In this document: piece by piece, positions 1 through 8,605 of the stretch
Layout: every line of letters starts with the position of its first letter
Numbering within the stretch: position 1 is the first letter of the stretch
Assembly (NCBI GenBank): GCA_044356555.1
Contig: JBIKWB010000019.1
Location: 1-64,000, forward strand
DNA: 64,000 bases
Source of the DNA: Tous-C4FEB sp044356555
GTDB lineage: Bacteria > Verrucomicrobiota > Verrucomicrobiia > Opitutales > Opitutaceae
Reading direction: 5' to 3'
Translations under genes and position numbers: made by a program
The notes under the pieces: generated by a model
What the model was told of the DNA's origin: nothing
The model's database searches: none
The model's input: only the letters and a program-made list of their open reading frames with translations

Positions 1-86
1 AGCGCCGAATCGGCGGCGGACAACGGGAGCACCAGCCCGGCGCAGACCAGCAGAGCGGCGGGAAACGGGAAAAGGGAGCGCGACAT
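1..86 (-). CDS. Exported protein, N-terminal fragment only
   Basis: Reading leftward from an ATG at 84-86, the frame is open to the window edge. The 28 visible residues form a signal peptide: MSRS, then a hydrophobic core rich in Leu, Ala and Val, then an Ala-Ala-Asp cleavage-like site. The gene lies 19 bases downstream of the Gfo/Idh/MocA gene on the same strand, so it is probably the next gene of that operon. The body of the protein is outside the window, so the function cannot be given. In related bacteria such positions often hold DUF1080 or similar sugar-related secreted proteins, but that is only a guess here. Confidence 0.6.
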   Translation of the reverse strand, partial: MSRSLFPFPAALLVCAGLVLPLSAADSA

Positions 87-105
87 AGCGAAAATGTTTT
101 GGGGG

Positions 106-1404
106 TTAGAGGGCGTAGCCGGCGCGACGGGGGCGGTCGAGCAGCCGGGCGGCCATCGGGTCGCCGACGATCTTCTCGGCGCGAGGATCCCAACGGATCG
201 CGCGGCCGACTTGGGCGGCGATGGCGTTGAGGTGACAGATGCTCGCGCTGCGGTGGCCGGCCTCGACATCGGCGATGGGGCGTTGGCGGGTGCGCACGCA
301 GTTGAAAAAATCGGCGTGGTGGTCGTCGCTCGCGTAGAGATGGATGTCCTCGCCGCGCAGGGGGCGGGAGGCGAGCTCGGGCGGATCGGAGAAAAACTCG
401 TCGTTGCGCGAGACCCAGACCGTGCCCTTGGTGCCCTGAAACTCGATCATGCCCTTCAGGCTCGGGTCGTCGAAGCGCTCGACGCGCACGCCGTTCGCGT
501 AGATGTGCGTCTGGAATTTGCAGCCTTCGTGGCCGATGGGGATGAACTCGACCGGGCCGGAGTCGTCCGTGCCGAGCGCGGTCTGGATGATGTCAAAATG
601 ATGCGCGCCCCAGTCCCCGTTCTTGCGGCTGCCGTATTCGAGGAAGCAGCGCCAACCGCCGCCGTAGTCACCTTTGACCCGCTGCTCGTTATAGGGGCGC
701 CACGGCGTGGGCCCGAGCCAGCGGTCGTAGTCAAAGCCGGCGGGCACGGGCTCCTCGGAGAGCGCGGGCGCGGGCGGGAATTCGCCGAGGCGGGTGCGGA
801 TGAGTTTGATCTCGCCGATCCAGCCGTTGCGCACGATCTCGGCGGCCTTGCGGAAGGATTTGTTGGAGCGTTGTTGCGTGCCGGTCTGGAAAACCCGACC
901 GGTGCGCCGCGCCACGTCAACCAGCACGCGGCCTTCCTGCACGGTGAGGGTCTGGGGCTTCTCGCAGTAAACATCTTTGCCCGCGAGCATCGCGGCCTTG
1001 GAAACCGCCGCGTGCCAGTGGTCGGGCGTGCAGACGAATACGACGTCGATGTCCGGACGCGCGACCAGTTCCTCGTGCGTCGCATAAATCTCGGGACCGA
1101 TTGCAGGCGCACCGCTGGCCTTGCGTTTACCGTAGGCGACGCCGATGCGGTCGCGCATTTTTTCCGCCTTGCTGCGCATCACATCGCAGGTGGCGACGAT
1201 CTGACAATCGTCGGGCCGGCCGAGCATCGTGCCGGCATGGGAATTACAGATGAGGCCGTTGCCCACGAGACCGACATTGAGGCGGTTGCTCGGAGCGCCC
1301 TTGCCGAAGAGCGACGAGGGGAAAATGTTCGGCGCGGCCGCGTAGGCGATGATGCCGGCGAGACCGCGTTTGAGGACGAGACGACGGGTAAGGAGAGTGC
1401 TCAT
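106..1404 (-). CDS. Gfo/Idh/MocA family oxidoreductase, Tat-exported
   Basis: NAD(P)-dependent oxidoreductase of the glucose-fructose oxidoreductase/inositol dehydrogenase family, 432 residues. The N-terminus has a twin-arginine signal (TRRLVLKRG, residues 6-14) followed by a hydrophobic Ala-rich stretch. A Rossmann fold follows, with a glycine motif at about residues 45-50 (GLVGNG) and the family's CEKP motif at 147-150, whose Lys is catalytic. Exported members are common in Planctomycetes and Verrucomicrobia and act on sugars or sugar derivatives; the substrate cannot be read from sequence. The start at 1404 was chosen because it gives a normal Tat signal; an in-frame ATG at 1434 adds ten residues. 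The gene appears co-transcribed with the truncated gene to its left. Confidence 0.85.
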   Translation of the reverse strand: MSTLLTRRLVLKRGLAGIIAYAAAPNIFPSSLFGKGAPSNRLNVGLVGNGLICNSHAGTMLGRPDDCQIVATCDVMRSKAEKMRDRIGVAYGKRKASGAPAIGPEIYATHEELVARPDIDVVFVCTPDHWHAAVSKAAMLAGKDVYCEKPQTLTVQEGRVLVDVARRTGRVFQTGTQQRSNKSFRKAAEIVRNGWIGEIKLIRTRLGEFPPAPALSEEPVPAGFDYDRWLGPTPWRPYNEQRVKGDYGGGWRCFLEYGSRKNGDWGAHHFDIIQTALGTDDSGPVEFIPIGHEGCKFQTHIYANGVRVERFDDPSLKGMIEFQGTKGTVWVSRNDEFFSDPPELASRPLRGEDIHLYASDDHHADFFNCVRTRQRPIADVEAGHRSASICHLNAIAAQVGRAIRWDPRAEKIVGDPMAARLLDRPRRAGYAL

Positions 1405-1556
1405 AGGGGAAAAGTCGGGGGACAGCTCGGGCAACCGGGATGGTTTGGGATGAAAACCTGAGGCGATAACGCAGCCGGTTCATCAACAAATCAAGCCTGT
1501 CCGAGGCCCGTCCAACGAAACCGGCTCCACCGAAAGTGACGTCGGGGCTCAACATG

Positions 1557-1633
1557 ACAGGGACGTCCCGCTCATGAGTTCGGAAACGACCGGGCAAGCT
1601 GCCCGCCCGTTCACGGGCGAGAGGCCCATGCCA
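1557..1633 (+). repeat. Dispersed hairpin repeat, copy A
   Basis: Intergenic copy of a family also seen at 27656-27709 and, inverted, at 37534-37612. Shared landmarks in order are a GGG(A/C)GTCCCG hairpin, CAT, a GGAAACG spacer, a GGGCAA..TGCCC hairpin, a GTTCACGGGCG segment, and GCCC.TGCC at the end. Here GGGACGTCCC (1560-1569) is a perfect palindrome and GGGCAAGCTGCCC (1592-1604) a hairpin. It lies between the converging ends of the divergent Gfo and ArsR units. Confidence 0.75.
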
Positions 1634-1657
1634 CGCGCGCGATCGCACCGGCCGGCA

Positions 1658-1993
1658 CTATCGCGCCAGCGACTCCGCCCGCTGCGTGTGCTGCTGCTCC
1701 AGGCTGCCGCACACCAGCTCGCACAGCGTGAAGATCGACTCGTCGCCAATCCCGTAGAAAACCTGCAGGCCCTCTTTTCGCCGCGTCAGCATCCCGGCAT
1801 CCATCAACGTTTGCAGGTGGCGCGAGACGTTGGCCTGCGTGCCGCCGCTGAGCTCGACCAGCGTACCCACGCTTTTTTCCCCGTCGAACAGCGCGTGCAA
1901 CAGCCGCAGCCGCATCGGCTCGGCCAACGCCGCAAACCGCCGGGCGATCAGCCCCAGCGCCGCTTCCGTCATGACTCTTGGTTTCTTCGCCAT
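1658..1993 (-). CDS. ArsR/SmtB-family transcriptional repressor
   Basis: Winged helix-turn-helix repressor of 111 residues. The recognition helix region is SGGTQANVSRHLQTL (about 49-63), followed by the wing (RRKEGLQVFYGI). No classic metal-binding CxC is present in helix 3, but the C-terminal helix carries Cys91 and Cys95 (LCELVCGSL), spaced so they could form a thiol switch or bind a soft metal. The family responds to metals or reactive sulfur; a sulfur signal would fit the neighbouring rhodanese and DUF2892 genes but is an inference. It is divergent from the RND cluster, with a tandem AT-rich motif in the shared upstream region. The start at 1993 was chosen over 2032 because the extra residues would encode that upstream region. 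Confidence 0.88.
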   Translation of the reverse strand: MAKKPRVMTEAALGLIARRFAALAEPMRLRLLHALFDGEKSVGTLVELSGGTQANVSRHLQTLMDAGMLTRRKEGLQVFYGIGDESIFTLCELVCGSLEQQHTQRAESLAR

Positions 1994-2013
1994 GCCCCAA
2001 CGAAAGCACGTTC

Positions 2014-2050
2014 TTGACTTTGTTTCAAGCATATGCTCATATGCTCATAC
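2014..2050. promoter_or_regulatory. Putative ArsR operator and divergent promoter
   Basis: The 88-bp gap between arsR and the DUF2892 gene contains AAGCATATGCTCATATGCTCATAC (2027-2050), split here as AAGCATATGCTC then ATATGCTCATAC. GCATATGC is palindromic and ATATGCTCAT is repeated in tandem. This AT-rich motif is what ArsR/SmtB proteins usually bind. A TTGACT hexamer at 2014-2019 could be a rightward -35 element, leaving the operator over the -10 region. The promoter call is inference; the repeat is seen directly. Confidence 0.55.
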
Positions 2051-2081
2051 ACTAATAAATTAAACCTCCCGACCCTCCCTT

Positions 2082-2309
2082 ATGAAAACTGAATCCTTCA
2101 TCCGCATTCTCGCCGGCGTCATGATTTTGCTCAGCGTAGCCCTCACCCATTTCGTCGACGCCCGCTGGCTGTTCTTCACCGCCTTCATCGGCCTCAACCT
2201 CATCCAGTCCGCCCTCACCGGCTTCTGCCCGCCGACGTTTGTGCTCGATAAACTCGGCTGGATCGACGCCGACCGCCGCATCCGCTTTGGCGGCGCACCA
2301 CGCGCCTAA
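2082..2309 (+). CDS. DUF2892 (YgaP-like) small membrane protein
   Basis: Seventy-five residues with two hydrophobic segments (about 8-24 and 29-47) and the family's FCP motif (GFCPPTFVLDKLG). DUF2892 domains are the membrane part of YgaP-type rhodaneses and occur often as stand-alone genes beside rhodanese and ArsR genes. Their exact role is not settled; membrane handling of sulfane sulfur or thiocyanate has been proposed for YgaP. It is the first gene of the rightward unit, 17 bases from the DUF6132 gene. A second, more typical DUF2892 gene closes the cluster at 8606. Confidence 0.8.
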   Translation: MKTESFIRILAGVMILLSVALTHFVDARWLFFTAFIGLNLIQSALTGFCPPTFVLDKLGWIDADRRIRFGGAPRA

Positions 2310-2326
2310 ACTGCGGTCCGACCACC

Positions 2327-2509
2327 ATGCTCTCACCCCTCCTACGTTTCGCCCTTACCGTGCTCGCCGGCGCCACCCTCGGCGCGGCGCTCGGCTACTT
2401 TGGCCAATGCACGTCGGGCACCTGCCCGCTGACCTCCACCTGGTGGCGCGGCGCTCTCTACGGCACCGGGCTGGGCCTTCTCTTCGCCTACTCCGGCCGC
2501 TCAACCTAA
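2327..2509 (+). CDS. DUF6132-like small membrane protein
   Basis: Sixty residues with two membrane segments (about 7-24 and 43-56) separated by a CTSGTCPLTS loop. That Cys/Thr-rich loop with GTCP followed by a Trp is characteristic of DUF6132 proteins, which are small, uncharacterised membrane proteins. The two cysteines of the loop may be functionally linked to the sulfur-related neighbours, but nothing is shown. It sits between the DUF2892 and tolC-like genes and is too short to be judged by coding statistics; the family match and position support it. Confidence 0.75.
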   Translation: MLSPLLRFALTVLAGATLGAALGYFGQCTSGTCPLTSTWWRGALYGTGLGLLFAYSGRST

Positions 2510-2539
2510 CTCGCCGTCACCTCTCGGATTTTCCCCGCC

Positions 2540-3856
2540 ATGCGCCCTCTTCTTTTATCCGCACTCGCCGTCTTGGTTTTCAACCCGGCTGCCCTCCGCG
2601 CCGAGACGTGGACTTTGGAACGGGCCGTCGCCACCGCCTTGGAGCGGCATCCCGACGCCCGCGTCGCCCAAGCCCGGGTCGACGCCGCCCAATCGCTCGT
2701 CGATCAGGCCCAATCGGCGTGGCGCCCGCAGATTTCCCTCTCCGGCCGCTACACCGACACCAACAGCCCGATGCTGGCCTTCGGCTCCATCCTCAACCAA
2801 CGCGCCTTCAACTTCGGTCTCGATTTCAATCGTCCCGGTCGCATCGACAACCTCAACGCCTCCGGCACCGTCGCCTACAATCTCTACGCCGGTGGTCGCC
2901 CCACGGCGGGCCGCTCCGCCGCCAAGGCCGGCACCGAGGCCGCCGCTCTCGACCTCCGCGCCGCCCAACAACGCCTCGTCGCCGAGGTCGTCCGCGCCGC
3001 CCTCAATCTCCGCAAGGCCCGCGAAGCCGTCGGCGCAATCGAGGCCGGCGTCCGCTCCTACGAAGCCGCCGTCGCCGTCGCCCGCGCCCGCTACGACGCC
3101 GGCCAACTCCTGAAAGCCGACTTGCTCAGCCTCGAGGTCCAGCTCGCTCAAACCCGCGAAACCCTCGCCTCCTCCCGCCACGGCGCCGCGCTCGCCTCCC
3201 GCGCGTTTCACTTCGTCCTCGGGCTCGAGGCCACGGCAGATTCCGTTGAACTGCTCGACGACGATCCCGCCCTCGCCCGCCTGACCGTCCCCGCCACCGG
3301 CGACTTCACCCAACGTCCCGAACTCCTCGGCCTCCAGGCCCGCGTCCGCGCCGCCGAAGCCATGGTCGAAGCCGCCCGCGGTGCCCGTCGGCCCAACGTC
3401 AACGCCTTCGCCAGCTACCATTACGACCAGGGCTGGAAAACCGACCGTCACGGCGACAGTTGGCTCGCCGGCCTCTCGGTCGACCTCAACGTCTTCGACG
3501 GCGGCCAGACTTCCGGGAAAATCCGCCAGAGCGGCGCCGAGCTCACCCAGGTGAAAGAGCTGCTCCGCAAAGCCACCCTCGGCATCGGCCTCGAGGTCGA
3601 GCAGGCCCGCCTCGCCCACGCCAACGCCAACGAACGCCTCGCCGTCTCCGCCCGCGCCGTCGAACAAGCCTCCGAGAGCGCCGCCCTCAGCCGCGCCCGC
3701 TTCGAAAAAGAAGCCCTCCTCGCCGCCGATCTCATCGGGGTCGAAACCCGCCATCTCGAAGCCCGCCTTCGTCGCACCTTCGCCGCCGCCGACGAACGTC
3801 TCGCGCTCGTCGAACTCCGCCTCGCCCTCGGTCTCACGCCACTCCCGCAACCTTGA
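2540..3856 (+). CDS. TolC-family outer-membrane efflux protein
   Basis: Outer-membrane channel of a tripartite efflux system, 438 residues. It has a signal peptide ending near Ala-Leu-Arg-Ala-Glu (residue 21), then two OEP repeats with long Ala-rich coiled-coil helices (LERAVATALERHPDARVAQ; later RPELLGLQARVRAAEAMVEAA). Typical TolC strand segments such as SLSGRYTDT and AGLSVDLNVFDGG are present. The length matches the family. It is followed after 11 bases by the periplasmic adaptor and then the RND permease, so all three pump components are encoded together. Confidence 0.92.
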   Translation: MRPLLLSALAVLVFNPAALRAETWTLERAVATALERHPDARVAQARVDAAQSLVDQAQSAWRPQISLSGRYTDTNSPMLAFGSILNQRAFNFGLDFNRPGRIDNLNASGTVAYNLYAGGRPTAGRSAAKAGTEAAALDLRAAQQRLVAEVVRAALNLRKAREAVGAIEAGVRSYEAAVAVARARYDAGQLLKADLLSLEVQLAQTRETLASSRHGAALASRAFHFVLGLEATADSVELLDDDPALARLTVPATGDFTQRPELLGLQARVRAAEAMVEAARGARRPNVNAFASYHYDQGWKTDRHGDSWLAGLSVDLNVFDGGQTSGKIRQSGAELTQVKELLRKATLGIGLEVEQARLAHANANERLAVSARAVEQASESAALSRARFEKEALLAADLIGVETRHLEARLRRTFAAADERLALVELRLALGLTPLPQP

Positions 3857-3867
3857 TCTCTTTTCCC

Positions 3868-4911
3868 ATGTCGTCCGCCCACCGCTCCCCGTTCGCCATC
3901 GTTTCCGTCGCCGCCCTCGCATTCCTCGTCGGCTGCGGCCAACCCGCCGCCCCCGTCGCCGATCCCGCCGCCGGCCTCGCCCCTGCCCAAGTCCGCGTCG
4001 CCCCGGTCCGCCTCGAGCAACTCCCGGCCACCACCGAGATCGCCGGCACGGTTCGTCCGCTGCAGCGCGCCCAGCTCGCCGCCAAGGTCATGGGCAACCT
4101 CGACGAGTTCCCCGTCACCCTGGGCCAACGCGTCGCCGCCGGTGACCTCCTCGCCAAAATCTCCGCCGGCGAAGTCAACGCCCGCCTCCTGCAAGCCCGC
4201 TCCCAACTCAACGCCGCCCGCCGCGACCTCGACCGCGAGCGTGCGCTCCTCACGAAAAACGCCAGCACCGCCGATCTCGTGCGCGGCCTCGAGGACCGCT
4301 TCGCCGGCGCCGAGGCCCAGGTGCGCGAAGCCGAGGTCTTGCTCGGCTACGCCACGCTCCGCGCCCCGTTCGCCGGCGTCATCGCCCGCACCTTTGTCCA
4401 GGCCGGCGACCTCGCCACTCCAGGCCTGCCGCTGCTCGAGCTCGAGGGCACCGCTGCGTTTCAAGTCGAGGCCGCCTTGCCCGATGCCTTCGTCGCCGCC
4501 CTCCGGCCGGGCGCCACGCTCACCGTTGTCGTCCCCGACTCCGGCCTGACTTTCCCCGCCGTGCTCGCCGAGCTTTCCTCCGCCACCGATCCCGGCGCCC
4601 GCAGCGTGCTCGCTAAACTCACCGTGCCCGCCGGCACCACCGTCCGCTCCGGCCAATTCGTCCGCGTCTTGGTCGATGGCGCGGCCCGGCCCACGCTCCT
4701 CATCCCCGTCGCCGCCTTGTCCACCCTTGGCCAAATGGAGCGCGTCTTCGTCGTCGGCGCCGATAACCGCGCCGTCCTCCGCCTCGTGAAATCCGGCGCC
4801 ACCCGCGCCGACCGCGTCGAAATCCTCGCCGGCCTCGATGACGGCGAACGCGTCGTCGTCGCCCCGCCCGCCAGCCTCCGCGAAGGCCAAACCCTTATCA
4901 TCCTCCCGTGA
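3868..4911 (+). CDS. RND efflux periplasmic adaptor lipoprotein (MFP family)
   Basis: Membrane fusion protein of 347 residues linking the RND permease to the TolC channel. The start at 3868 gives a lipoprotein signal with lipobox LVGC (Cys23). Lipoyl/barrel-sandwich halves are visible around residues 70-90 (AKVMGNLDEFPVTLGQRV) and 150-175 (YATLRAPFAGVIARTF), flanking a short alpha-hairpin. The C-terminal domain ends in DDGERVVV. The stop overlaps the permease start by four bases (GTGA), indicating translational coupling. A longer open frame upstream lies inside tolC and is not used. Confidence 0.92.
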   Translation: MSSAHRSPFAIVSVAALAFLVGCGQPAAPVADPAAGLAPAQVRVAPVRLEQLPATTEIAGTVRPLQRAQLAAKVMGNLDEFPVTLGQRVAAGDLLAKISAGEVNARLLQARSQLNAARRDLDRERALLTKNASTADLVRGLEDRFAGAEAQVREAEVLLGYATLRAPFAGVIARTFVQAGDLATPGLPLLELEGTAAFQVEAALPDAFVAALRPGATLTVVVPDSGLTFPAVLAELSSATDPGARSVLAKLTVPAGTTVRSGQFVRVLVDGAARPTLLIPVAALSTLGQMERVFVVGADNRAVLRLVKSGATRADRVEILAGLDDGERVVVAPPASLREGQTLIILP

Positions 4912-7900
4912 GTTCCCCCGCCTCCACTCCTCCGTCCGCCCCGGCCGTCTACGGTTTCTCCGGCCGCATCGCCGCCGTCTTCGCCACGTCGAAGCTCACG
5001 CCGATCGTCGTCCTTGCGTCGATTCTGCTCGGCGCGTTCGCCGTCTTCATGCTCCCGCGCGAGGAGGAGCCGCAGATCAACGTCCCGATGATCGACGTTT
5101 TCAGCGCCCTCCCCGGCGCCACGCCCGCCGAGGTCGAGAACCGCCTCACCCGTCCCCTCGAAAAACTCCTCTGGGAAATCCCCGGCGTCGACTACCTCTA
5201 CTCCACCTCCAGCCCCGGCCTCAGCACCATCATCGTGCGCTACAAGGTCGGCACCGAGATCGAGCCCGCCCTCGTCCGCCTCAACCAGCGCCTCCAAGCC
5301 AACCTCGACCGCCTCCCGCCCGGCGTCGCTGCGCCCCTCGTGAAGCCGCGCACAATCGACGATGTCCCCATCCTCGCGCTCACGCTTTCCAGCTCGACCT
5401 ACGACCACCTCGCCCTGCGCCGGCTCGCCGCCCAAGTCGACGACGCCCTTAAGACCGTCCCGCAGGTCGCCGAGACCACCGTCATCGGCGGCGTCCGCCG
5501 CGCCGTCCGCGTCCAGCTCGACCTCGCCGCCCTCGCCGCCCGCAGCCTCACCGTCGCCCAACTCGCTCCCACCCTCCAAGCCGCCAACCGCTCCCTTCAG
5601 GCCGGCTCCCGTCCGTTTGCCAACACCGAGTTCCTCCTCGAAACCGGCACATTCCTCCGCGACCCCGCCGATGTTGGCACCGTCGTCGTCGGCACCCACG
5701 CCGGCACGCCGATTTACCTCCGCGACGTCGCCACCATCACCGACTCCGGCGAAGAACCCGCCAACTACGTCCTCCACCGCTCCGCGCGCACCGACCTTCA
5801 GCCCGCTGTCACCATCAGCCTCGCGAAGCGCCCCGGCGCCAACGCCATCGACGTCGTCAACGCCGCCCTCGCCAAGGTCGACACCCTCCGTGGCACGCTC
5901 CTCCCGGCCGCCGTCACCGTCACGATCACCCGCGACTACGGCCACACCGCCGCCGAGAAGAGCAACGAGCTCCTCCTCCACATGGGCATCGCCGTCTTCG
6001 GCGTTGCGATCCTCATCCTCATTTTCCTCGGCTGGCGCGAATCGCTCGTCGTCCTCCTCGCCATCCCCGCGACCCTCGCGCTCACACTCCTCGTGTTCTA
6101 CCTCTACGGTTACACGCTCAACCGCATCACGCTCTTCGCGCTGATCTTCTCCATCGGCATCCTTGTGGACGACGCCATCGTCGTCGTCGAAAACATCGTC
6201 CGCCACACGCGCCTCCCCGGCGCCGAGAAAAAATCCCTGAGCGAGCTCGCCCTCGCCGCCGTCGACGAAGTGGGCAACCCCACGATCCTCGCCACGTGGG
6301 CCGTCATCGCCGCGATTCTCCCCATGGCCTTCGTCGGCGGGCTCATGGGCCCCTACATGCGGCCGATCCCGATCGGCTCCACCGCCGCGATGCTTTTCTC
6401 CCTCGTGATCGCCTTTACCGTCACGCCGTGGGCCGCCATCCGCGTCCTCCGCCGCCGCGCCGCCTCCCTCGCCGGCGACGCCCACGATCCCGACCACGCG
6501 CCTTCCGACTGGTTTACGCGGCTCTACCACCGCATCATGGATCCGCTGCTCGACCGCCCCCGCTGGCGGTGGACGTTCCTCGCCGGCATCGTCGGCCTGC
6601 TGCTCGCCTCCGTCGCCTTCGTCCTCTTCGGCGCCGTCACGATCAAGATGCTCCCCTTCGACAACAAGTCGGAGTTCCAGATCGTCCTGAACACCCCCGA
6701 GGGCACCACGCTCGAGCAGACCACCCGCATCGCCACCGAGATGGCCGCCGCCATCCGCACCGATCCCGCCGTCCGCGACTACCAGATCTACGCCGGCACC
6801 TCCGCTCCGTTTAATTTCAACGGTCTCGTCCGCCACTCCTTCCTCCGGCGCGGCCCCAACGTCGCCGACATCCAGGTCAACCTCGTCGGCAAGGGCGAAC
6901 GCTCCGACCAAAGCCACGCCATCGCCAAGCGCCTCCGCCCCCGCCTCGCCGCCATCGCCCAAAGCTACGGCGCCGCCGTCGCCGTCTCCGAGGTCCCGCC
7001 CGGTCCGCCCGTCCTCCAATCCATCGTCGCCGAGATCTACGGCCCGTCCGAACCGCAACGTCTCGCCCTCGCCACCGCCGTCCGCGGCATCATCGAGCGC
7101 ACGCCCGGCGCCGTGGACGTCGATTGGTTCGTCGAGGCCGACCAACCCAAGATCCGCTACGTGATCGACCGTGAGAAAGCCGCCCTGCACGGCGTAAGCG
7201 TCGCCGCCATCAACCAGACCCTCGCCCTCGCCACCCAAGGCAGCGCCGTCGATCTCCTCCGTCTGCCCAACGAACGCGAAGACTTGCCCATCATCGTCGA
7301 CGTCCCCGTCGCCGACCGCGCGCAACCCGCCGCCGTCCTCGCCCTCAACGTCCGCGCCGACCTCAACCCCGCCGCGCCGCTCGTCCCGCTCTCCGAACTC
7401 GTCCGCGTCGAACGCACCACCGGCGGGCGCAATCTCTACCGCAAGAACCTCAAGCCCGTCACCTATGTCACCGCCGATGTCGCCGGCGTGGTCGAGAGCC
7501 CCGCCTACGCGCTGTTTACGATGCACCGGGAAATCCAAAAACTCGACGCCCGCACCTTCGGCGCCACCGCCGCCGAGCTCCCGATCTACCATCTCAATCA
7601 ACCCTTCGACGACCTCACGCCCGCCCTTAAATGGGACGGCGAATGGCACATCACGCTCGAGGTCTTCCGCGACCTCGGCCTCGCCTTCGCGGCCGTGCTC
7701 GTGCTCATCGCGCTGCTTATGGTCGGCTGGTTCAAGAGCTACATCACCCCGCTCGTCGTGATGGCCGCGATTCCGTTCTCCCTCATCGGCATCTTGCCCG
7801 CGCACTGGGCGATGGGCGCGTTCTTCACCGCGACCTCGATGATCGGCTTCATGGCCGGCGCCGGCATCGTCGTCCGCAATTCGATCATCCTCGTCGATTT

Positions 7901-8192
7901 CATCGAACTCCGCCGCGCCCACGGTCTCTCGCTCCGCGACGCCGTTGTCGAGGCCGGCGCCGTGCGCTTCCGCCCGATGCTGCTCACCGCCCTCGCCGTC
8001 GTGATCGGCGCGAGCGTCATCCTCGCCGACCCGATTTTCCAGGGCCTCGCCATCAGCCTCATGGCCGGCGAGATCGCCTCTCTCCTCATCAGCCGCATGG
8101 CCGTGCCCGTCCTTTACTACATGGCCAACCACGACGAAGCCCCCGTCACCGCCGCCGCTGCGCCCACCGCCGATACGCCCACCGCCTCATGA
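4908..8192 (+). CDS. RND-family efflux permease
   Basis: Proton-driven inner-membrane pump of 1094 residues, the usual AcrB-like size, with twelve membrane segments in two halves and two large periplasmic loops. The first loop contains the conserved ENRLTRPLEKLLWEIPGV segment. TM4 carries VDDAIVVVEN with the paired proton-relay aspartates at about 421-422. The second half ends with the repeated GAGIVVRNSIILVDF motif. The translation starts at a GTG overlapping the adaptor stop and ends overlapping the rhodanese start (ATGA). The substrate is unknown; the sulfur-related neighbours suggest a sulfur compound or thiol-reactive toxin rather than a classic drug, by inference. Confidence 0.93.
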   Translation: MSSPASTPPSAPAVYGFSGRIAAVFATSKLTPIVVLASILLGAFAVFMLPREEEPQINVPMIDVFSALPGATPAEVENRLTRPLEKLLWEIPGVDYLYSTSSPGLSTIIVRYKVGTEIEPALVRLNQRLQANLDRLPPGVAAPLVKPRTIDDVPILALTLSSSTYDHLALRRLAAQVDDALKTVPQVAETTVIGGVRRAVRVQLDLAALAARSLTVAQLAPTLQAANRSLQAGSRPFANTEFLLETGTFLRDPADVGTVVVGTHAGTPIYLRDVATITDSGEEPANYVLHRSARTDLQPAVTISLAKRPGANAIDVVNAALAKVDTLRGTLLPAAVTVTITRDYGHTAAEKSNELLLHMGIAVFGVAILILIFLGWRESLVVLLAIPATLALTLLVFYLYGYTLNRITLFALIFSIGILVDDAIVVVENIVRHTRLPGAEKKSLSELALAAVDEVGNPTILATWAVIAAILPMAFVGGLMGPYMRPIPIGSTAAMLFSLVIAFTVTPWAAIRVLRRRAASLAGDAHDPDHAPSDWFTRLYHRIMDPLLDRPRWRWTFLAGIVGLLLASVAFVLFGAVTIKMLPFDNKSEFQIVLNTPEGTTLEQTTRIATEMAAAIRTDPAVRDYQIYAGTSAPFNFNGLVRHSFLRRGPNVADIQVNLVGKGERSDQSHAIAKRLRPRLAAIAQSYGAAVAVSEVPPGPPVLQSIVAEIYGPSEPQRLALATAVRGIIERTPGAVDVDWFVEADQPKIRYVIDREKAALHGVSVAAINQTLALATQGSAVDLLRLPNEREDLPIIVDVPVADRAQPAAVLALNVRADLNPAAPLVPLSELVRVERTTGGRNLYRKNLKPVTYVTADVAGVVESPAYALFTMHREIQKLDARTFGATAAELPIYHLNQPFDDLTPALKWDGEWHITLEVFRDLGLAFAAVLVLIALLMVGWFKSYITPLVVMAAIPFSLIGILPAHWAMGAFFTATSMIGFMAGAGIVVRNSIILVDFIELRRAHGLSLRDAVVEAGAVRFRPMLLTALAVVIGASVILADPIFQGLAISLMAGEIASLLISRMAVPVLYYMANHDEAPVTAAAAPTADTPTAS

Positions 8193-8560
8193 ACCCGCTG
8201 AAGTTTTTCAAAGCCATGCTCACCTCCGTCCCCCGCCTCACGCCCGCCGACTGCGCCGCCCGCGTCCGCGCCGGCGAGGCCCTGATCGTCGACGTCCGCG
8301 AAGCCCGCGAGTGGACCGACGGCGTCGCCCAACACGCCGCGCTCCTCCCGCTCAGCGACCTCAACGGCGCCCGCACCCGATGGCAGCCCTTCCTAGCCCG
8401 CGCCGGCCAACGCGAACTGTTCATCTACTGTGCCGTCGGCGGCCGCGCCGGCATCGCCGCCAAGCTCCTCGCCTCCGAGGGTTTCAAAGTCGCCAACACC
8501 GGCGGCCTCACCGACTGGCTCGACGCCGATTGGCCGATCGTGAAGCCACCGGCCCGCTGA
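8189..8560 (+). CDS. Cytoplasmic single-domain rhodanese
   Basis: Sulfurtransferase of 123 residues. The catalytic loop CAVGGRAG begins at Cys81, and the IVDVREAREW segment (33-42) is the typical rhodanese first motif. No signal peptide is present; the N-terminus MNPLKFF is short and not cleavable. It is translationally coupled to the RND permease by an ATGA overlap, which ties a persulfide-carrying enzyme directly to an efflux pump. A related exported rhodanese lies at 20112. Confidence 0.9.
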   Translation: MNPLKFFKAMLTSVPRLTPADCAARVRAGEALIVDVREAREWTDGVAQHAALLPLSDLNGARTRWQPFLARAGQRELFIYCAVGGRAGIAAKLLASEGFKVANTGGLTDWLDADWPIVKPPAR

Positions 8561-8605
8561 TTTTTCCGCGTCTCCCCCATCGTCTCCAAAAACCAAAAGG
8601 CTCCC

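Noticed and set aside
94..1461. Plus-strand frame over the Gfo/Idh/MocA gene
   Set aside because: The minus-strand protein has Tat signal, Rossmann motif and CEKP; the plus-strand frame has none.
4461..8132. A 1223-codon open frame on the minus strand opposite the RND permease
   Set aside because: It mirrors a gene with clear RND motifs and consists of low-complexity Glu/Gly/Asp-rich sequence; long antisense frames are a by-product of GC-rich codon use.
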